From Methylacidiphilum infernorum V4 (lineage in GTDB: Bacteria; Verrucomicrobiota; Verrucomicrobiia; Methylacidiphilales; Methylacidiphilaceae): a DNA stretch of 64,000 nucleotides. A model generated the notes under the pieces. The model saw only the letters and a program-made list of their open reading frames with translations, was not told where the DNA came from and made no database searches. A program made the position numbers and the translations under genes. Shown here in pieces: positions 7,887-17,010 of the stretch (positions are counted from its first letter, which is position 1; every line of letters starts with the position of its first letter). Location of the stretch: contig NC_010794.1 of assembly GCF_000019665.1 (NCBI RefSeq), positions 1,860,001 to 1,924,000 of the forward strand, in the 5' to 3' direction.

Positions 7887-8876
7887 TCAACCCGCGGCCA
7901 TTTGTTCTTCGATATAATGCAGCGCACCGTAAAGTCCTAGACAAGGGGTTAATACAACTTTCAGGGGAACTTCTTTCAAGAAAAAGGAAAGTCTTCCTTT
8001 GTCGCAAAAAGACTCTATAAAAAAAGGTTCTTTGAGCTTTTCTACAATATGCGGAGCAATTCCCCCCCCGATATATACCCCGGCCGACGCCAAAAATTTC
8101 AGGGCTAAATTTCCCGCTTCAGCCCCAAGCAAAGAAACAAAAAGATCGAGTGCTTTTACACACAGCATGGAATCTTTTTGGAGGCCGTGCAAAGAAATGA
8201 GCCGTGGAGGATCTTCGCTATTTTCCAGTTCGGTTTCCAGCCCGTTGTGGTCCACGGCGGTTTGAGTTTCCTTCAAAAACCTGTAGATATTCAAAAGGCC
8301 GGGTCCAGAAAGCACCCTTTCATAACTCACATGCCCGTAAAGGTTGTGTAAATACCTAAAAAGTTCGATTTCCTGTTCATTCCTTGGAGCAAAATCGACG
8401 TGGGCCCCTTCAGAAGGGAAAGGAACGTAGCGGCCGTTTTCCCATCTTAATCCCGCTTCACCCAGGCCGGTTCCGGGGGAAATAAGGGCTTGACAGCCCC
8501 TCGGCTGGGTTTTCCCTTCCTGGATGACCATGAGCTCTTTTTCGTCCAGGACAGCTAACCCATAGGCTGCAGCCTGGAGGTCATTGATAAGATAACAGTA
8601 TTCCGTTCCGCAAGTATCCCGTAAAACTTCTTCATCGACGACCCAGTTTAAATTCGTCAGTTTTGCTTTGCAATCGACAATGAGACCGGGAAGGCCGAAA
8701 CAAGCCGCCTGGACTTTAAGCTTCCTCTTTTCCAAGAAAAGGCGGACAAAGGTTGTAAAATCGGCTATATCTTTGCTCTTGAAATATTCGATCGGGTAGA
8801 GCAACCGCCTTGATGTTATAGATTCAAAAAGGGCGAAACGAGTATGGGTTCCCCCCACATCTCCAACAAGAATCAT
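7887..8876 (-). CDS. glk: glucokinase
   Basis: This ATP-dependent hexokinase of the bacterial Glk family phosphorylates glucose to glucose-6-phosphate. The phosphate-1 loop GDVGGTHTRF (5-14) is at the N-terminus. The sugar-binding region includes LINDLQAAAYG, and SPGTGLGEAGL gives the adenosine-side loop. At 329 residues it is full length. The upstream methyltransferase gene ends only 3 bp before this start, so the two form an operon. Confidence 0.88.
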   Translation of the reverse strand: MILVGDVGGTHTRFALFESITSRRLLYPIEYFKSKDIADFTTFVRLFLEKRKLKVQAACFGLPGLIVDCKAKLTNLNWVVDEEVLRDTCGTEYCYLINDLQAAAYGLAVLDEKELMVIQEGKTQPRGCQALISPGTGLGEAGLRWENGRYVPFPSEGAHVDFAPRNEQEIELFRYLHNLYGHVSYERVLSGPGLLNIYRFLKETQTAVDHNGLETELENSEDPPRLISLHGLQKDSMLCVKALDLFVSLLGAEAGNLALKFLASAGVYIGGGIAPHIVEKLKEPFFIESFCDKGRLSFFLKEVPLKVVLTPCLGLYGALHYIEEQMAAG

Positions 8877-8879
8877 TTT

Positions 8880-9893
8880 TTAATCCTTAGACCCGACAAA
8901 GACGAAGTCGGTTCCATTATCCAGCACGAATTTCTGAACATTCAATCCGCATTCTTCCAAGAAAGTTTCGATCTGGTTTTCTCCGAGCAACTGGTTTCCT
9001 TCTACAAATTCATGCAGGTTTTGAAAGGCAAGGACCTGCCTATTTTCTTCCCTTAATTGCTCGAGCTTTTCCGGCCAAACCGGCTCCCAAACCAGGACCT
9101 TTGAATGAGGGTTCAAGGCGGACTTGAGTTTCTCTACCAGCCTTGATCTTGATGACCAAAGATGATGCAACGACCGACTAAAGGTAAATAAAGAAACCTG
9201 TTGGGGCAAGGGATATTCAAAAAAGTCCGCAGCAACGAATTGAACTCTGTCTTTGAGGCCGCCCGCACGTTTTTGCGCCTCGGCAATACCTTCCTGGCTG
9301 GAATCGATACCGAGTCCACGTAATGTTTGAAAGTGGGTTAAAAGGGCTCGCAACAACCAGCCGTTTCCGCAGCCGACGTCAACGACAATTCCCCCTCCAG
9401 GACCGATTTCCTCGACGAAAGCAAGCCTGGGAATAATTTCCTTTTGGAAAAGGATAGAAAATTTATCTTCCATCATCGTCCACATAAACGGGAAAACGGC
9501 CGTATCTTCAAAAGGAGGGAAGGCATGAACATGGCCTCCTGTTTTAGACAATTTCGCAACTTGGCTGGTGATTAAGGGATAAAAAACCGATTGCAAGGCC
9601 AAGGGTAAGGTTTTGTGCCTGTCTTTTTCATCCGCGAAGAGGGTCCCAAGGGGGGATAGAACATACAAGGAGTTCTTTTCATCCATAAAACCAAAAGCAT
9701 AGGCGGCAAGACAAAACCTTCGTAGATACTCGGCATCAACGGCCGTTTTTTGCTGGAGTTCCTCAAAAGAGAGAGCACCCTCTGCATGCAAGGTCTTGAA
9801 AACTCCCATGCTTATTCCAAGGTAAGCCACGTTAAGCGCTTGAAGGGTGGGAATGAGGTCATTGCCCTGTAAGAGAAATCGGTCTGGTTGCAT
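8880..9893 (-). CDS. class I SAM-dependent methyltransferase with N-terminal winged-helix domain
   Basis: The N-terminal helical/winged-helix part (about 15-75) resembles the dimerisation domain of plant- and polyketide-type O-methyltransferases. It is followed by a Rossmann domain with the SAM motif VVDVGCGNGWLL (about 170-181), acidic motif II near GIDSSQ, and a SRSLHHLWS segment. The substrate is unknown. It is the first gene of a two-gene operon with glucokinase, with no obvious functional link. Confidence 0.75.
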   Translation of the reverse strand: MQPDRFLLQGNDLIPTLQALNVAYLGISMGVFKTLHAEGALSFEELQQKTAVDAEYLRRFCLAAYAFGFMDEKNSLYVLSPLGTLFADEKDRHKTLPLALQSVFYPLITSQVAKLSKTGGHVHAFPPFEDTAVFPFMWTMMEDKFSILFQKEIIPRLAFVEEIGPGGGIVVDVGCGNGWLLRALLTHFQTLRGLGIDSSQEGIAEAQKRAGGLKDRVQFVAADFFEYPLPQQVSLFTFSRSLHHLWSSRSRLVEKLKSALNPHSKVLVWEPVWPEKLEQLREENRQVLAFQNLHEFVEGNQLLGENQIETFLEECGLNVQKFVLDNGTDFVFVGSKD

Positions 9894-9947
9894 AATCCAA
9901 AAGGTAGTGCAAATCCCAAGCGATGAAAAAGTTTTTTTCTGTCGTGG

Positions 9948-10613
9948 TTAATCATTTAAAAGCTTGAACCGTATAGGAACGATCACGTAGGAGGTGACGG
10001 GTATACCGGCCATTTTGGCGGGATTAAATTTCCACCTTTGAACCGTCTCAAGCGCTGATCTATCCATGGCCGTGAATCCCGAGCTTTTTGACAGTTGCAC
10101 GCTCACCGGCCTGCCTTCCGGAGATACACACACTTTTAAAACGACCAATCCTTCTTGACCCCGACAGCGGCATTCTTCGGGATAAGGAGGAATAGGGTTG
10201 TGAAGGTAGTCGGGGGAAGCGGCGGTCGTTGTGCCTCCACCCCCGCTAGCGGTTCCTCGAACAAGGGTCCTTGTATTTTTGCCTTTTCCCGTCCTTCCCT
10301 GTCCGTAATTCGCAGAAGGCTTCGTAATGGCAAGAGCGGGCTTTGGTTCTTCCTTTTTCTTTTCTAGAAGAGAAAAATCCTCCTTCTTGGGAATCTCTTC
10401 TTTTTGGGGTTGAGGAACGACGGGGGATTGAGCCTGGGGTTCGTCAACCTTGCCGCTGCTTCCCTCCACGAGCTCGATCTGCGAATAGCCTATAGCGCCA
10501 CCCATGGCGTACTCGGCCTTCTTGTAAAAGAGGGAACCCACCCCGAACAAGAGGACGAAATGAAATACCAGCGAAGCAACCAATCCAATGATATCCTTTA
10601 TTTCCATACGCAT
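9948..10613 (-). CDS. tonB: TonB-family energy transducer
   Basis: TonB couples the inner-membrane proton-motive force to outer-membrane receptors. One N-terminal membrane helix (about 8-28) is followed by a Pro/Lys/Glu-rich linker (55-130), a Gly/Thr-rich stretch, and the C-terminal TonB domain (about 135-221). That domain carries PPYPEECRCRGQEGLVVLKV and the ALETVQRWKFNPA segment. ExbB, ExbD and a receptor gene are not in the window. Two possible starts (Met1, Met3) differ by two residues. Confidence 0.88.
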   Translation of the reverse strand: MRMEIKDIIGLVASLVFHFVLLFGVGSLFYKKAEYAMGGAIGYSQIELVEGSSGKVDEPQAQSPVVPQPQKEEIPKKEDFSLLEKKKEEPKPALAITKPSANYGQGRTGKGKNTRTLVRGTASGGGGTTTAASPDYLHNPIPPYPEECRCRGQEGLVVLKVCVSPEGRPVSVQLSKSSGFTAMDRSALETVQRWKFNPAKMAGIPVTSYVIVPIRFKLLND

Positions 10614-10748
10614 CGGCTTTTCCCCAAGGGTCTATAATTATGAATCTTCCGGGTCGTCAAGTTGTCTAAAACAGAAGCAAAAAGAAAAAGCGGTAAGCCC
10701 TTCATCAATCCAACCAGAGGACATCCAATGGGCTAATACCCTTCTCGA

Positions 10749-11138
10749 TCAGCACGATAGAACTTTGAACTTCGGAGGAGGAGTAGGAGGAGGTTCTCCC
10801 GGGGAGCAGCTAAAAGAAATCGGGCTGTAGCTTACGTAAGAATCCAAGATAAGCTCATGTCTAGAAAGGCCGGGAGCAAGGCAGACAAACATCAGTTCTT
10901 TATCCGTAGGCTGAACTTGGCTTTTCAGGGGGGAATCCCTGAAGGAGCGGGGAATCTTTTCACAAATCCGGCAACTTTCTTTGCCCGATAAAGTTTTTTC
11001 GACCGCTTTATACCAAGGAATACTCTGGGAATAATGACTGATCATCCGGCTCCAAGCGATGGATTGAAGGATAAGCAGATGTCCCCCTCCAATAAAGATC
11101 ATCGCTACGGCAACCAGGCACCATCCCACTTTTTTCAT
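10749..11138 (-). CDS. small membrane-anchored protein with CxxC motif, unknown
   Basis: The 129-residue protein has a signal or anchor helix (4-27), a segment with KTLSGKESCRICEKI (Cys pair about 57 and 60), and a proline-rich tail (PPPTPPPKF). The layout recalls small proteins encoded beside TonB systems in Verrucomicrobia and Planctomycetes, possibly for metal handling, but that is from memory and weak. It lies 135 bp upstream of tonB on the same strand. Confidence 0.55.
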   Translation of the reverse strand: MKKVGWCLVAVAMIFIGGGHLLILQSIAWSRMISHYSQSIPWYKAVEKTLSGKESCRICEKIPRSFRDSPLKSQVQPTDKELMFVCLAPGLSRHELILDSYVSYSPISFSCSPGEPPPTPPPKFKVLSC

Positions 11139-11251
11139 TTCTTCTTTTTATTTTAAGGGTTATGGAGTCAAAGAACAACTCGTATCCTTGCAGAAAAATT
11201 TCTAAAGGAAAAAAACTTTTTGTTGTTTTGGCATTTGAATTATAAGCAGCT

Positions 11252-11306
11252 CCCCTCGATTCGGGGAATTGAATTCTAACCCAGGAATAATTTTAACCCA
11301 GGAATA
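11252..11306 (+). promoter_or_regulatory. hairpin and direct repeats in the slp leader
   Basis: Just before the first slp gene there is a CCCC-TCGATTC-GGGG hairpin (11252-11266), then two copies of TAACCCAGGAATA at 11277-11289 and 11294-11306. The second copy holds the AGGA ribosome site. That AGGA can pair with TCCT a few bases later, which would mask it. This suggests translational or protein-mediated control; it is unproven. Confidence 0.35.
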
Positions 11307-11314
11307 TATCCTCA

Positions 11315-11881
11315 ATGGCTAAATTTGTTTCTTTACTTTTTCCTTCCCCGGCCTGCTTCTTGGCAATCCTTTTAGTGCTTGTTTTCTTGAGTTCCTGCAG
11401 CCCTATATCGGGTCGCATTATGAAAGAAGCCCAAGGAAGCCCTTCTTTTACGGAGATTAAAAAGAATCCTAACCGCTACAAGAATAAAATGGTGATACTC
11501 GGGGGCACCATTGCCCAAGTCAAAAACCTGAAAAACAAAAGTTACATAGAAATTATTCAAAACCCGTTGGACAATACCGATTATCCCTTGGACAGTTCAA
11601 AATCCTCGGGTCGATTCCTTGTCCTAACAAGCCGTTTTATCGATCCCCAGCTTTACAGCGTCGGCAAAAGGATAACGGTTGCAGGCAGGATCATCGGTGG
11701 CCAGCCTGGAGTCATAGGTCAAAGAACTTATGTCTATCCCTTGATTGCCGCTTCCCAAATCCACCTCTGGCCATCCTATTCCGCATCGGAATACGACTAC
11801 CAGGCTCTAGGCATGGGCATGGGTCCGTTTATGGGTCCATCCTGGGGGTGGGGAGGATATGGACCGGGATTTTTCTGGTAG
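11315..11881 (+). CDS. Slp-family outer-membrane lipoprotein (first copy)
   Basis: The Slp/YeaY family comprises outer-membrane lipoproteins induced by starvation or acid in enterics. A signal peptide ends in LSSC (Cys near residue 28). The mature domain has the family's IKKNPNRYKNKMVILGGTI start and the SGRFLVLTSRFIDP...YSVGKRITVAGRI core (about 80-135). The tail is rich in Gly, Met, Trp and Tyr. A second copy follows after 72 bp. Confidence 0.8.
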   Translation: MAKFVSLLFPSPACFLAILLVLVFLSSCSPISGRIMKEAQGSPSFTEIKKNPNRYKNKMVILGGTIAQVKNLKNKSYIEIIQNPLDNTDYPLDSSKSSGRFLVLTSRFIDPQLYSVGKRITVAGRIIGGQPGVIGQRTYVYPLIAASQIHLWPSYSASEYDYQALGMGMGPFMGPSWGWGGYGPGFFW

Positions 11882-11953
11882 TTTTTTCTTGCATGCCCAT
11901 TTAAAACATGGGAAGAACAGGAAACCAGTTAAAAGAATTCTGATCTCCATCCT

Positions 11954-12529
11954 ATGAATTCCCCTAGCCTTGGGTTTAGGATTCTCTTCCTTCCGGTTCT
12001 TCTTTTTGGATTGATTTCCTGTAGTCCTTTTTCAAGCACGGTAAAAAAAGAAACCCGGGGCCAACCTTCCTTTTCCCAGCTCATACGAAATCCCCAAGCC
12101 TACAAGGGAAGGACCGTGATGTTCGGGGGAACCATAGCCCAAACGAAAAATTTAAAAAATACCACGCTGATCGAGGTAATTCAAAAGCCCTTGGATAGTT
12201 CAACGGACAGGCCCCTGGATACGGATAGAAGCGGAGGCCGGTTCCTGATCGCCTCAAAAAAATTTCTCGATCCCTCTATTTACAGTAAAGATAGGGCGGT
12301 GACGGTTGTCGGCAAAGTCCTGGGTGTTCAGCCCGGAGTGATCGGGAAAAGATCCTACGCCTACCCGGTCATCGGGGCAACCCAGATCCATCTTTGGTCA
12401 GAGTCCTATTATTACCCCGGGTACTACTACCCCGGTTATTTCTGGGGCCCAGGTTGGGGCTGGGGTTGGGGCCCAGGCTGGGGGTGGGGCTGGGGTCCAG
12501 GTTGGGGTTGGGGCTGGGGCTGGTGGTAA
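11954..12529 (+). CDS. Slp-family outer-membrane lipoprotein (second copy) with Gly-Trp tail
   Basis: This is a paralogue of the preceding gene with the same lipobox type (LISC), the NPQAYKGRTVMFGGTIAQ opening and the GRFLIASKKFLDP...RAVTVVGKV core. It differs in a tail of about 28 residues built almost only from Gly, Trp and Pro. The pair probably arose by tandem duplication and is probably co-transcribed. The tail could sit at the cell surface or bind a ligand or ions. Confidence 0.8.
   Translation: MNSPSLGFRILFLPVLLFGLISCSPFSSTVKKETRGQPSFSQLIRNPQAYKGRTVMFGGTIAQTKNLKNTTLIEVIQKPLDSSTDRPLDTDRSGGRFLIASKKFLDPSIYSKDRAVTVVGKVLGVQPGVIGKRSYAYPVIGATQIHLWSESYYYPGYYYPGYFWGPGWGWGWGPGWGWGWGPGWGWGWGWW
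12440..12526 (+). repeat. Gly-Trp coding repeat
   Basis: The 3' end of the second slp gene is a run of near-identical GGTTGGGGCTGGGG-type units encoding GPGWGWGW blocks about three times. Such G-rich arrays change length easily by slippage, so strains may differ here. Confidence 0.7.
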
Positions 12530-12636
12530 GGATAAGAAGAAAAAAGCTCTCCAACTTAGCCGGGGAAGCTTGCTCCCGGTGGGTAAGAAGGGAAAAATCG
12601 GCTTAAAAAAAAAGGGACCGATGAACCCGGGCAGGC

Positions 12637-13695
12637 TTACTCAAAGAGCTCCAGTTGTTGATTGAGGGGAGAGTTTATACCCGGTTTTTTCTTTTCCCCA
12701 TATCCATACTTACGGAGAAAGCATCCAAACCACTGGTTAAATTCTGCGGCCGCTTTCCCGCTGCCGGTCATCCTCGTCCCAAAGCGGCTGTCGCTAAGCT
12801 TGCCTTCCCTATAATCCTTGATGCGGTTTAGGATTTTTTCTTTTTTTCCTGGAAAATGGGCCGAAAGCCACTCAACAAAAAGATCCGCTACCGACCACGG
12901 CAACCGCAACAAGGAATACCCTGCAAATGAAGCTCCCGCTTCGGAAGCAGCCTTCAAGATAGAAGGCATTTCACAATCGTTCAACCCGGGAATGACCGGG
13001 GCGATCATCACTCCCACCGGAATACCTTCCGAGGAAAGGGCCCTGATGGCTTCAAGCCTCAACTGCGGCTTGCTTGCCCGTGGTTCAAGAACCGAGGCCA
13101 AGGCAGGATCCAGGGTCGTCACGGAAAGAGAAACGTTCACTAAATTATGCCGGGCAAGCTCCTTTAATAGATCCATGTCCCTGCATACAAGACGGTTTTT
13201 CGTAATCAGCGCAAGGGGTTGGCGATATTTTAAAAAAATTTCCAAGCACTGCCGGGTGAGTTTAAAATGGGATTCGCAAGGTTGATAACAGTCGGTTACC
13301 CCGCTAACCAAGATCAGCTTGCTTTTCCACCGCGGCGAGCGGAAAACTTTTTCCAATAGAAAAGGAGCCTTGGTTTTGACAAGAATCCGGCTTTCAAAAT
13401 CGACTCCAGCAGAAAAGCCCAAGTACTCATGGGTTGGACGGGCATAGCAGTAAATGCACCCATGCTCGCATCCCCTATAGGGATTAAGACTCAGCTCAAA
13501 ACCGAGATCAGGGCTCTTGTTATAGGACAAGATTTCGGAGGTGGGATCCTCGTAAAAAAGCGTTTTCCTCACCCCATGGCCTGTTTGATACTCCTCTTCC
13601 CATTCTAGCTTTAAGGATTCAAACCTGTTAGAAGGATTGGAGAGTGCTCCTCTACCCTTCCATCCCCTTTCGACCTTTTGAACTGATTGCTGCAC
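12637..13695 (-). CDS. PA0069-family radical SAM protein
   Basis: This is a radical SAM protein of the SplB-like/PA0069 group. The [4Fe-4S] motif is CEHGCIYC (Cys76, Cys80, Cys83), preceded by the family hallmark LNPYRGC. TIM-barrel elements follow, including SGVTDCYQPCE and LITKNRLV. The reaction is unknown; the group is distantly related to spore photoproduct lyase. The length of 352 residues is typical. Confidence 0.85.
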   Translation of the reverse strand: MQQSVQKVERGWKGRGALSNPSNRFESLKLEWEEEYQTGHGVRKTLFYEDPTSEILSYNKSPDLGFELSLNPYRGCEHGCIYCYARPTHEYLGFSAGVDFESRILVKTKAPFLLEKVFRSPRWKSKLILVSGVTDCYQPCESHFKLTRQCLEIFLKYRQPLALITKNRLVCRDMDLLKELARHNLVNVSLSVTTLDPALASVLEPRASKPQLRLEAIRALSSEGIPVGVMIAPVIPGLNDCEMPSILKAASEAGASFAGYSLLRLPWSVADLFVEWLSAHFPGKKEKILNRIKDYREGKLSDSRFGTRMTGSGKAAAEFNQWFGCFLRKYGYGEKKKPGINSPLNQQLELFE

Positions 13696-13711
13696 GACAC
13701 CCTTCTTGGCC

Positions 13712-14725
13712 TTAAGCGATATTACCCAGCATGTCGTTTTCTTTCAAATGTTCGCTTTTGACTTTCTTATCCATGAGTTTATGGCTCATCTGCATGCACA
13801 AATCGACCAGTGCCTGGGTAGCCCTGCTTTTCATTTTATCAATCGGCTCAATGATATTTATCCACCATTCGATACCACGGGGAGGATCGATTTCACAATA
13901 GAGAAGATCGCTGTTCCCATGCTCGAGAACCCGCCTGGCGACAAAACCGATACCCATCTTTGCTCTTACCGCTTCTTTGACCGCGTCGGCCCCACTGACC
14001 TCGAAACAGAGCTTGAAACGCAATCCTTTTTTTTCTATCGCCTTTTCAACCGTTTTTCTTACGCCTGATTCGGGTTCCCTCCAAATAATGGGATAATCAA
14101 CGAGTTCTTCAAGCATTACCCCATTTTGCCATTTTTCAGACATGGGATGATCTTTCCAATAAATCAAAACAATTTTATCCTTCCACCATTTCTTGACTTG
14201 GAAAGTCTCGGGAATATCTTCCTCTATCGGGTCTTCCACGAAACCCAGGTCCAATTCCGTCATGCGGCGGAACAATTCATGGGTAGGAGCCGTTTCTACG
14301 GAAATACGAATGCCGGGGAACTTTTTCTGGAATTCTACCAGGGAGAGGGGAATATAATAATTGGAAGCGGTTACCGTCGCTCCAATGCGTAGAGTCCCCG
14401 CTGACAAACCTTTTAGCCGCCGGATATAGCCTTCGGCTTTTTTCATGTTTTCCTCGAGGGCAACGGCATAGACCATGAGCCCTTCACCCGCTGGAGTAAG
14501 GACGACTTCATGTCCCTTTCTCCGGTATAGAGGCTCTCCCACGGCGAGGTTCAATTGCCTGAGCCTGGCCGAAATGGCAGGTTGACCCAGGTTCATGAGC
14601 TCGGCAGCCCGGGTCACGCTTTTTTCTCTAATCACTTTCAGCAAGGTTAACAGGTGGTTGGGATTGAGTTCGACGGTATCGGCTCCCTGCAGTTTCTGAA
14701 AAAAATAATCATTATCATTTTCCAT
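13712..14725 (-). CDS. LysR-type transcriptional regulator
   Basis: The N-terminal winged helix-turn-helix (about 20-80) contains VIREKSVTRAAELMNLGQPA and the SARLRQLN recognition region. A LysR substrate-binding domain follows (about 110-310). There is no divergent partner: IS607 copy 1 lies between it and the next gene. The target is therefore unknown. An AT-rich leader with an inverted repeat precedes it. Confidence 0.88.
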   Translation of the reverse strand: MENDNDYFFQKLQGADTVELNPNHLLTLLKVIREKSVTRAAELMNLGQPAISARLRQLNLAVGEPLYRRKGHEVVLTPAGEGLMVYAVALEENMKKAEGYIRRLKGLSAGTLRIGATVTASNYYIPLSLVEFQKKFPGIRISVETAPTHELFRRMTELDLGFVEDPIEEDIPETFQVKKWWKDKIVLIYWKDHPMSEKWQNGVMLEELVDYPIIWREPESGVRKTVEKAIEKKGLRFKLCFEVSGADAVKEAVRAKMGIGFVARRVLEHGNSDLLYCEIDPPRGIEWWINIIEPIDKMKSRATQALVDLCMQMSHKLMDKKVKSEHLKENDMLGNIA

Positions 14726-14808
14726 GATTTTATAATTTTTTTTGTTTAGGAGTAAAAGTCAATAAAAATTATCAATAGATTTTAAAAAAAACTTCATTTT
14801 CTGAACAT

Positions 14809-14847
14809 AAGGATAGACTTATAATTTTTAAAACATAAGCTATCCTT
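14809..14847. promoter_or_regulatory. imperfect 13-bp inverted repeat upstream of the LysR gene
   Basis: AAGGATAG (14809-14816) pairs with CTATCCTT (14840-14847). Just inside, CTTAT pairs with ATAAG, leaving a loop of about 12 nt and one bulged base. It lies about 84 bp upstream of the LysR start and could be an operator or an RNA hairpin. Confidence 0.35.
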
Positions 14848-15038
14848 TCAAATAATCGATTATCACCGCAATGCATCGGCTGCTTTCCAGAAGAAATTCC
14901 GATGCTTCCAACACCCAATAAAAGCCATGACCAAAACGGCCAAGGGACTTGCTATCAAGCTATTTTAATAGCTTGCCGGAAAAAAAGGAGCTAAACTCTA
15001 GTATTGCAAATAGTGCGTAATGGTGTATTATGTAGGGC

Positions 15039-15671
15039 ATGGAAAGCACTATGAGCACGGGCCGGGCGGCCAAGCTGCTGGGGGTCTCGGTCAAGACCAT
15101 GCAGCGATGGGAGCGTGAAGGCCGACTAATTCCTGCGGCGCGGACCGACAGCAACCGAAGGCTTTACACCGAATCACAGCTTCGTGATTTTCTCGGCCTG
15201 CGCCATGCGGTGTCCGAGCCGACGCGGCTCATCGCGTACTGCCGCGTCTCCAGCGCCGCACAGAAGCCCGATCTTGTTAATCAGCGCAAGGTGCTGGAAG
15301 AGTTCGTGGTGGCAAAGGGACTGGCGAACGTCGAGTTCATCGAAGAGGTCGGTGGCGGACTGAACTTCAAGCGCAAGCGCTTTTTGGAACTCATGGACGC
15401 CATTGGACGGCGAGAGGTCAAAACCCTGATCCTTGCCCACCGCGACCGGCTCACCCGGTTTGGCTTCGAGTGGTTCGAGCATTTCGCCAGTAGGAATGGG
15501 TGCGAACTTCTCGTGCTCAACCTGGAGCGGCTGTCGCCCGAACAGGAAATGGTGCAGGACCTGATGACCATCGTGAATTGCTTCTCGTCCAGGCTCTACG
15601 GTTTGCGCAACTACCGAAAAAAGCTCAACGAAGCGCTGAAGCTGGACGCGACCAACGCGACACAGGTGTGA
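15039..15671 (+). CDS. tnpA: IS607 serine recombinase TnpA
   Basis: The transposase combines an N-terminal MerR-like helix-turn-helix (AAKLLGVSVKTMQRWEREG, about 10-28) with a resolvase catalytic domain beginning AYCRVSSAAQ (Ser71 or Ser72 is the nucleophile). At 210 residues it appears intact, so it could mobilise this copy and the damaged one near 51 kb. A second ATG at 15051 is a possible start. Confidence 0.92.
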   Translation: MESTMSTGRAAKLLGVSVKTMQRWEREGRLIPAARTDSNRRLYTESQLRDFLGLRHAVSEPTRLIAYCRVSSAAQKPDLVNQRKVLEEFVVAKGLANVEFIEEVGGGLNFKRKRFLELMDAIGRREVKTLILAHRDRLTRFGFEWFEHFASRNGCELLVLNLERLSPEQEMVQDLMTIVNCFSSRLYGLRNYRKKLNEALKLDATNATQV

Positions 15672-15675
15672 AGCC

Positions 15676-17010
15676 GTGCAACTGACCCACAAAATCGCCC
15701 TTCGTCCGACGCCCGAGCAGGCAGACTACTTTGCCCGCGCCTGCGGCACCGCGCGGCGCGTCTGGAACTGGGCGCTGGACGAGTGGAAGCGCCAGTATGC
15801 CGCCGGGTGTAAACCCAACGCGATGGCGCTCAAAAAGCAGTTCAACGCCATCAAGTACCGCGACCCGCAGTGGCTCGACGAGGACGGGCAGCCGTGGTTC
15901 AAGACCATCCATCGGGACGCCCACGCGCAGCCCTTTGCGTACCTGGAAAAAGCCTGGAAGCGCTACTTTGCCGACCGCAAAGCGGGCAAACCGGTGTCTG
16001 AACCGCAATTCAAGAAGAAAGGCCGCTGCCGCGACAGCTTCGCCTGAGCCAACGACAAGTTTCGGGTCAGCGGTAAGACGATTCGCCTGCCCAAAGTGGG
16101 CGAAGTCGCCATGGCCGAGGCGCTGCGCTTTGAGGGCAAGATTCTCGGCGCCACCGTCTCTCGCACGGCGGATCGCTGGTTTGTGGCGATTCAGGTCGAA
16201 GTGCCAGACCGCATATTCCATCGCCGCCGCACGGGCGATGGTGTTGTGGGCCTTGACTTTGGCGTCAAAGCAGCAGCCACCCTCTCAAGTGGCGAAGCGA
16301 TTGATGCTCCCAGACCGTTGAAAGCCGCTCTGCGCCGATTGAGAATCCGTAGCCGACGCTTAAGCCGCAAGATCGAAGCCGCCAAGGTTGCCGCCGGATT
16401 TGCTCCTCAAGCTCGTCTGCCCAAAGGCACCAAACTTCCCGTCTCCAACAACCGCAGGAAGTCTGCTGCGACATTGGCAAGGCTGCACGCCCGCGTTGCC
16501 AATGTCAGAGCGGATTTCACCCACAAGCTCACGACCCGGCTCTGCCGTAAAAACCAAGCGGTGGTGATCGAGGATTTGCACGTCAAAGGCATGTTGGCAA
16601 ACGACCGACTGGCCCGTGCCATCAGCGACGTGGGCTTGGGGATGTTTCGCGAGCAGATCGAGTACAAGGCGAGGCGCTACGGCACGCGGCTCATCATCGC
16701 CGATCGCTGGTATCCGAGCAGTCGCCTGTGTTCGGTTTGCGGGTGGAAGAACGAGGCGCTGACGCTCAAGGATCGGAGCTGGACGTGTCCCGAGTGCGGC
16801 GCGCGCCACGACCGCGACTTCAACGCGGCGCTCAACCTCAAACGGCTGGCAACCGCAACTGCCCTACCCGTGGCGAGTCCGTCTGGTAACAGCGGCGCTG
16901 CGGCAGAGATGGTCTCTGCCGTAGTCGGGAAAGTTACGCCTGTCAGAGACGATTCCGTTGAGGAATCGGGGCAGGAAGAGAACAGTGCGCACCTTTGCGC
17001 ACGTTTTTGA
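15676..17010 (+). pseudogene. tnpB: IS607 tnpB interrupted by an in-frame TGA
   Basis: TnpB is the RNA-guided RuvC nuclease ancestral to Cas12. The frame starts with GTG and runs 445 codons, with one TGA at 16045-16047 (codon 124) where copy 2 reads Tyr-Val. Downstream, all catalytic residues survive in the same frame: Asp194 (VGLDFG), Glu299 (VVIEDL) and Asp381 (DRDFNAA), plus a CxxC...CxxC zinc finger. The downstream part could restart at ATG 16111, but the N-terminal RNA/DNA-binding region would be missing. Confidence 0.85.

Noticed and set aside
12625-12640. A GAGTAAGCCTG word matching the end of the TnpB relics
   Set aside because: It coincides with the stop codon of the radical SAM gene, and no TnpB tail precedes it, so it is probably chance.
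15174-16480. Long open frames antisense to IS607 tnpA and tnpB
   Set aside because: High GC content creates long antisense frames; the sense genes carry all recognisable motifs.
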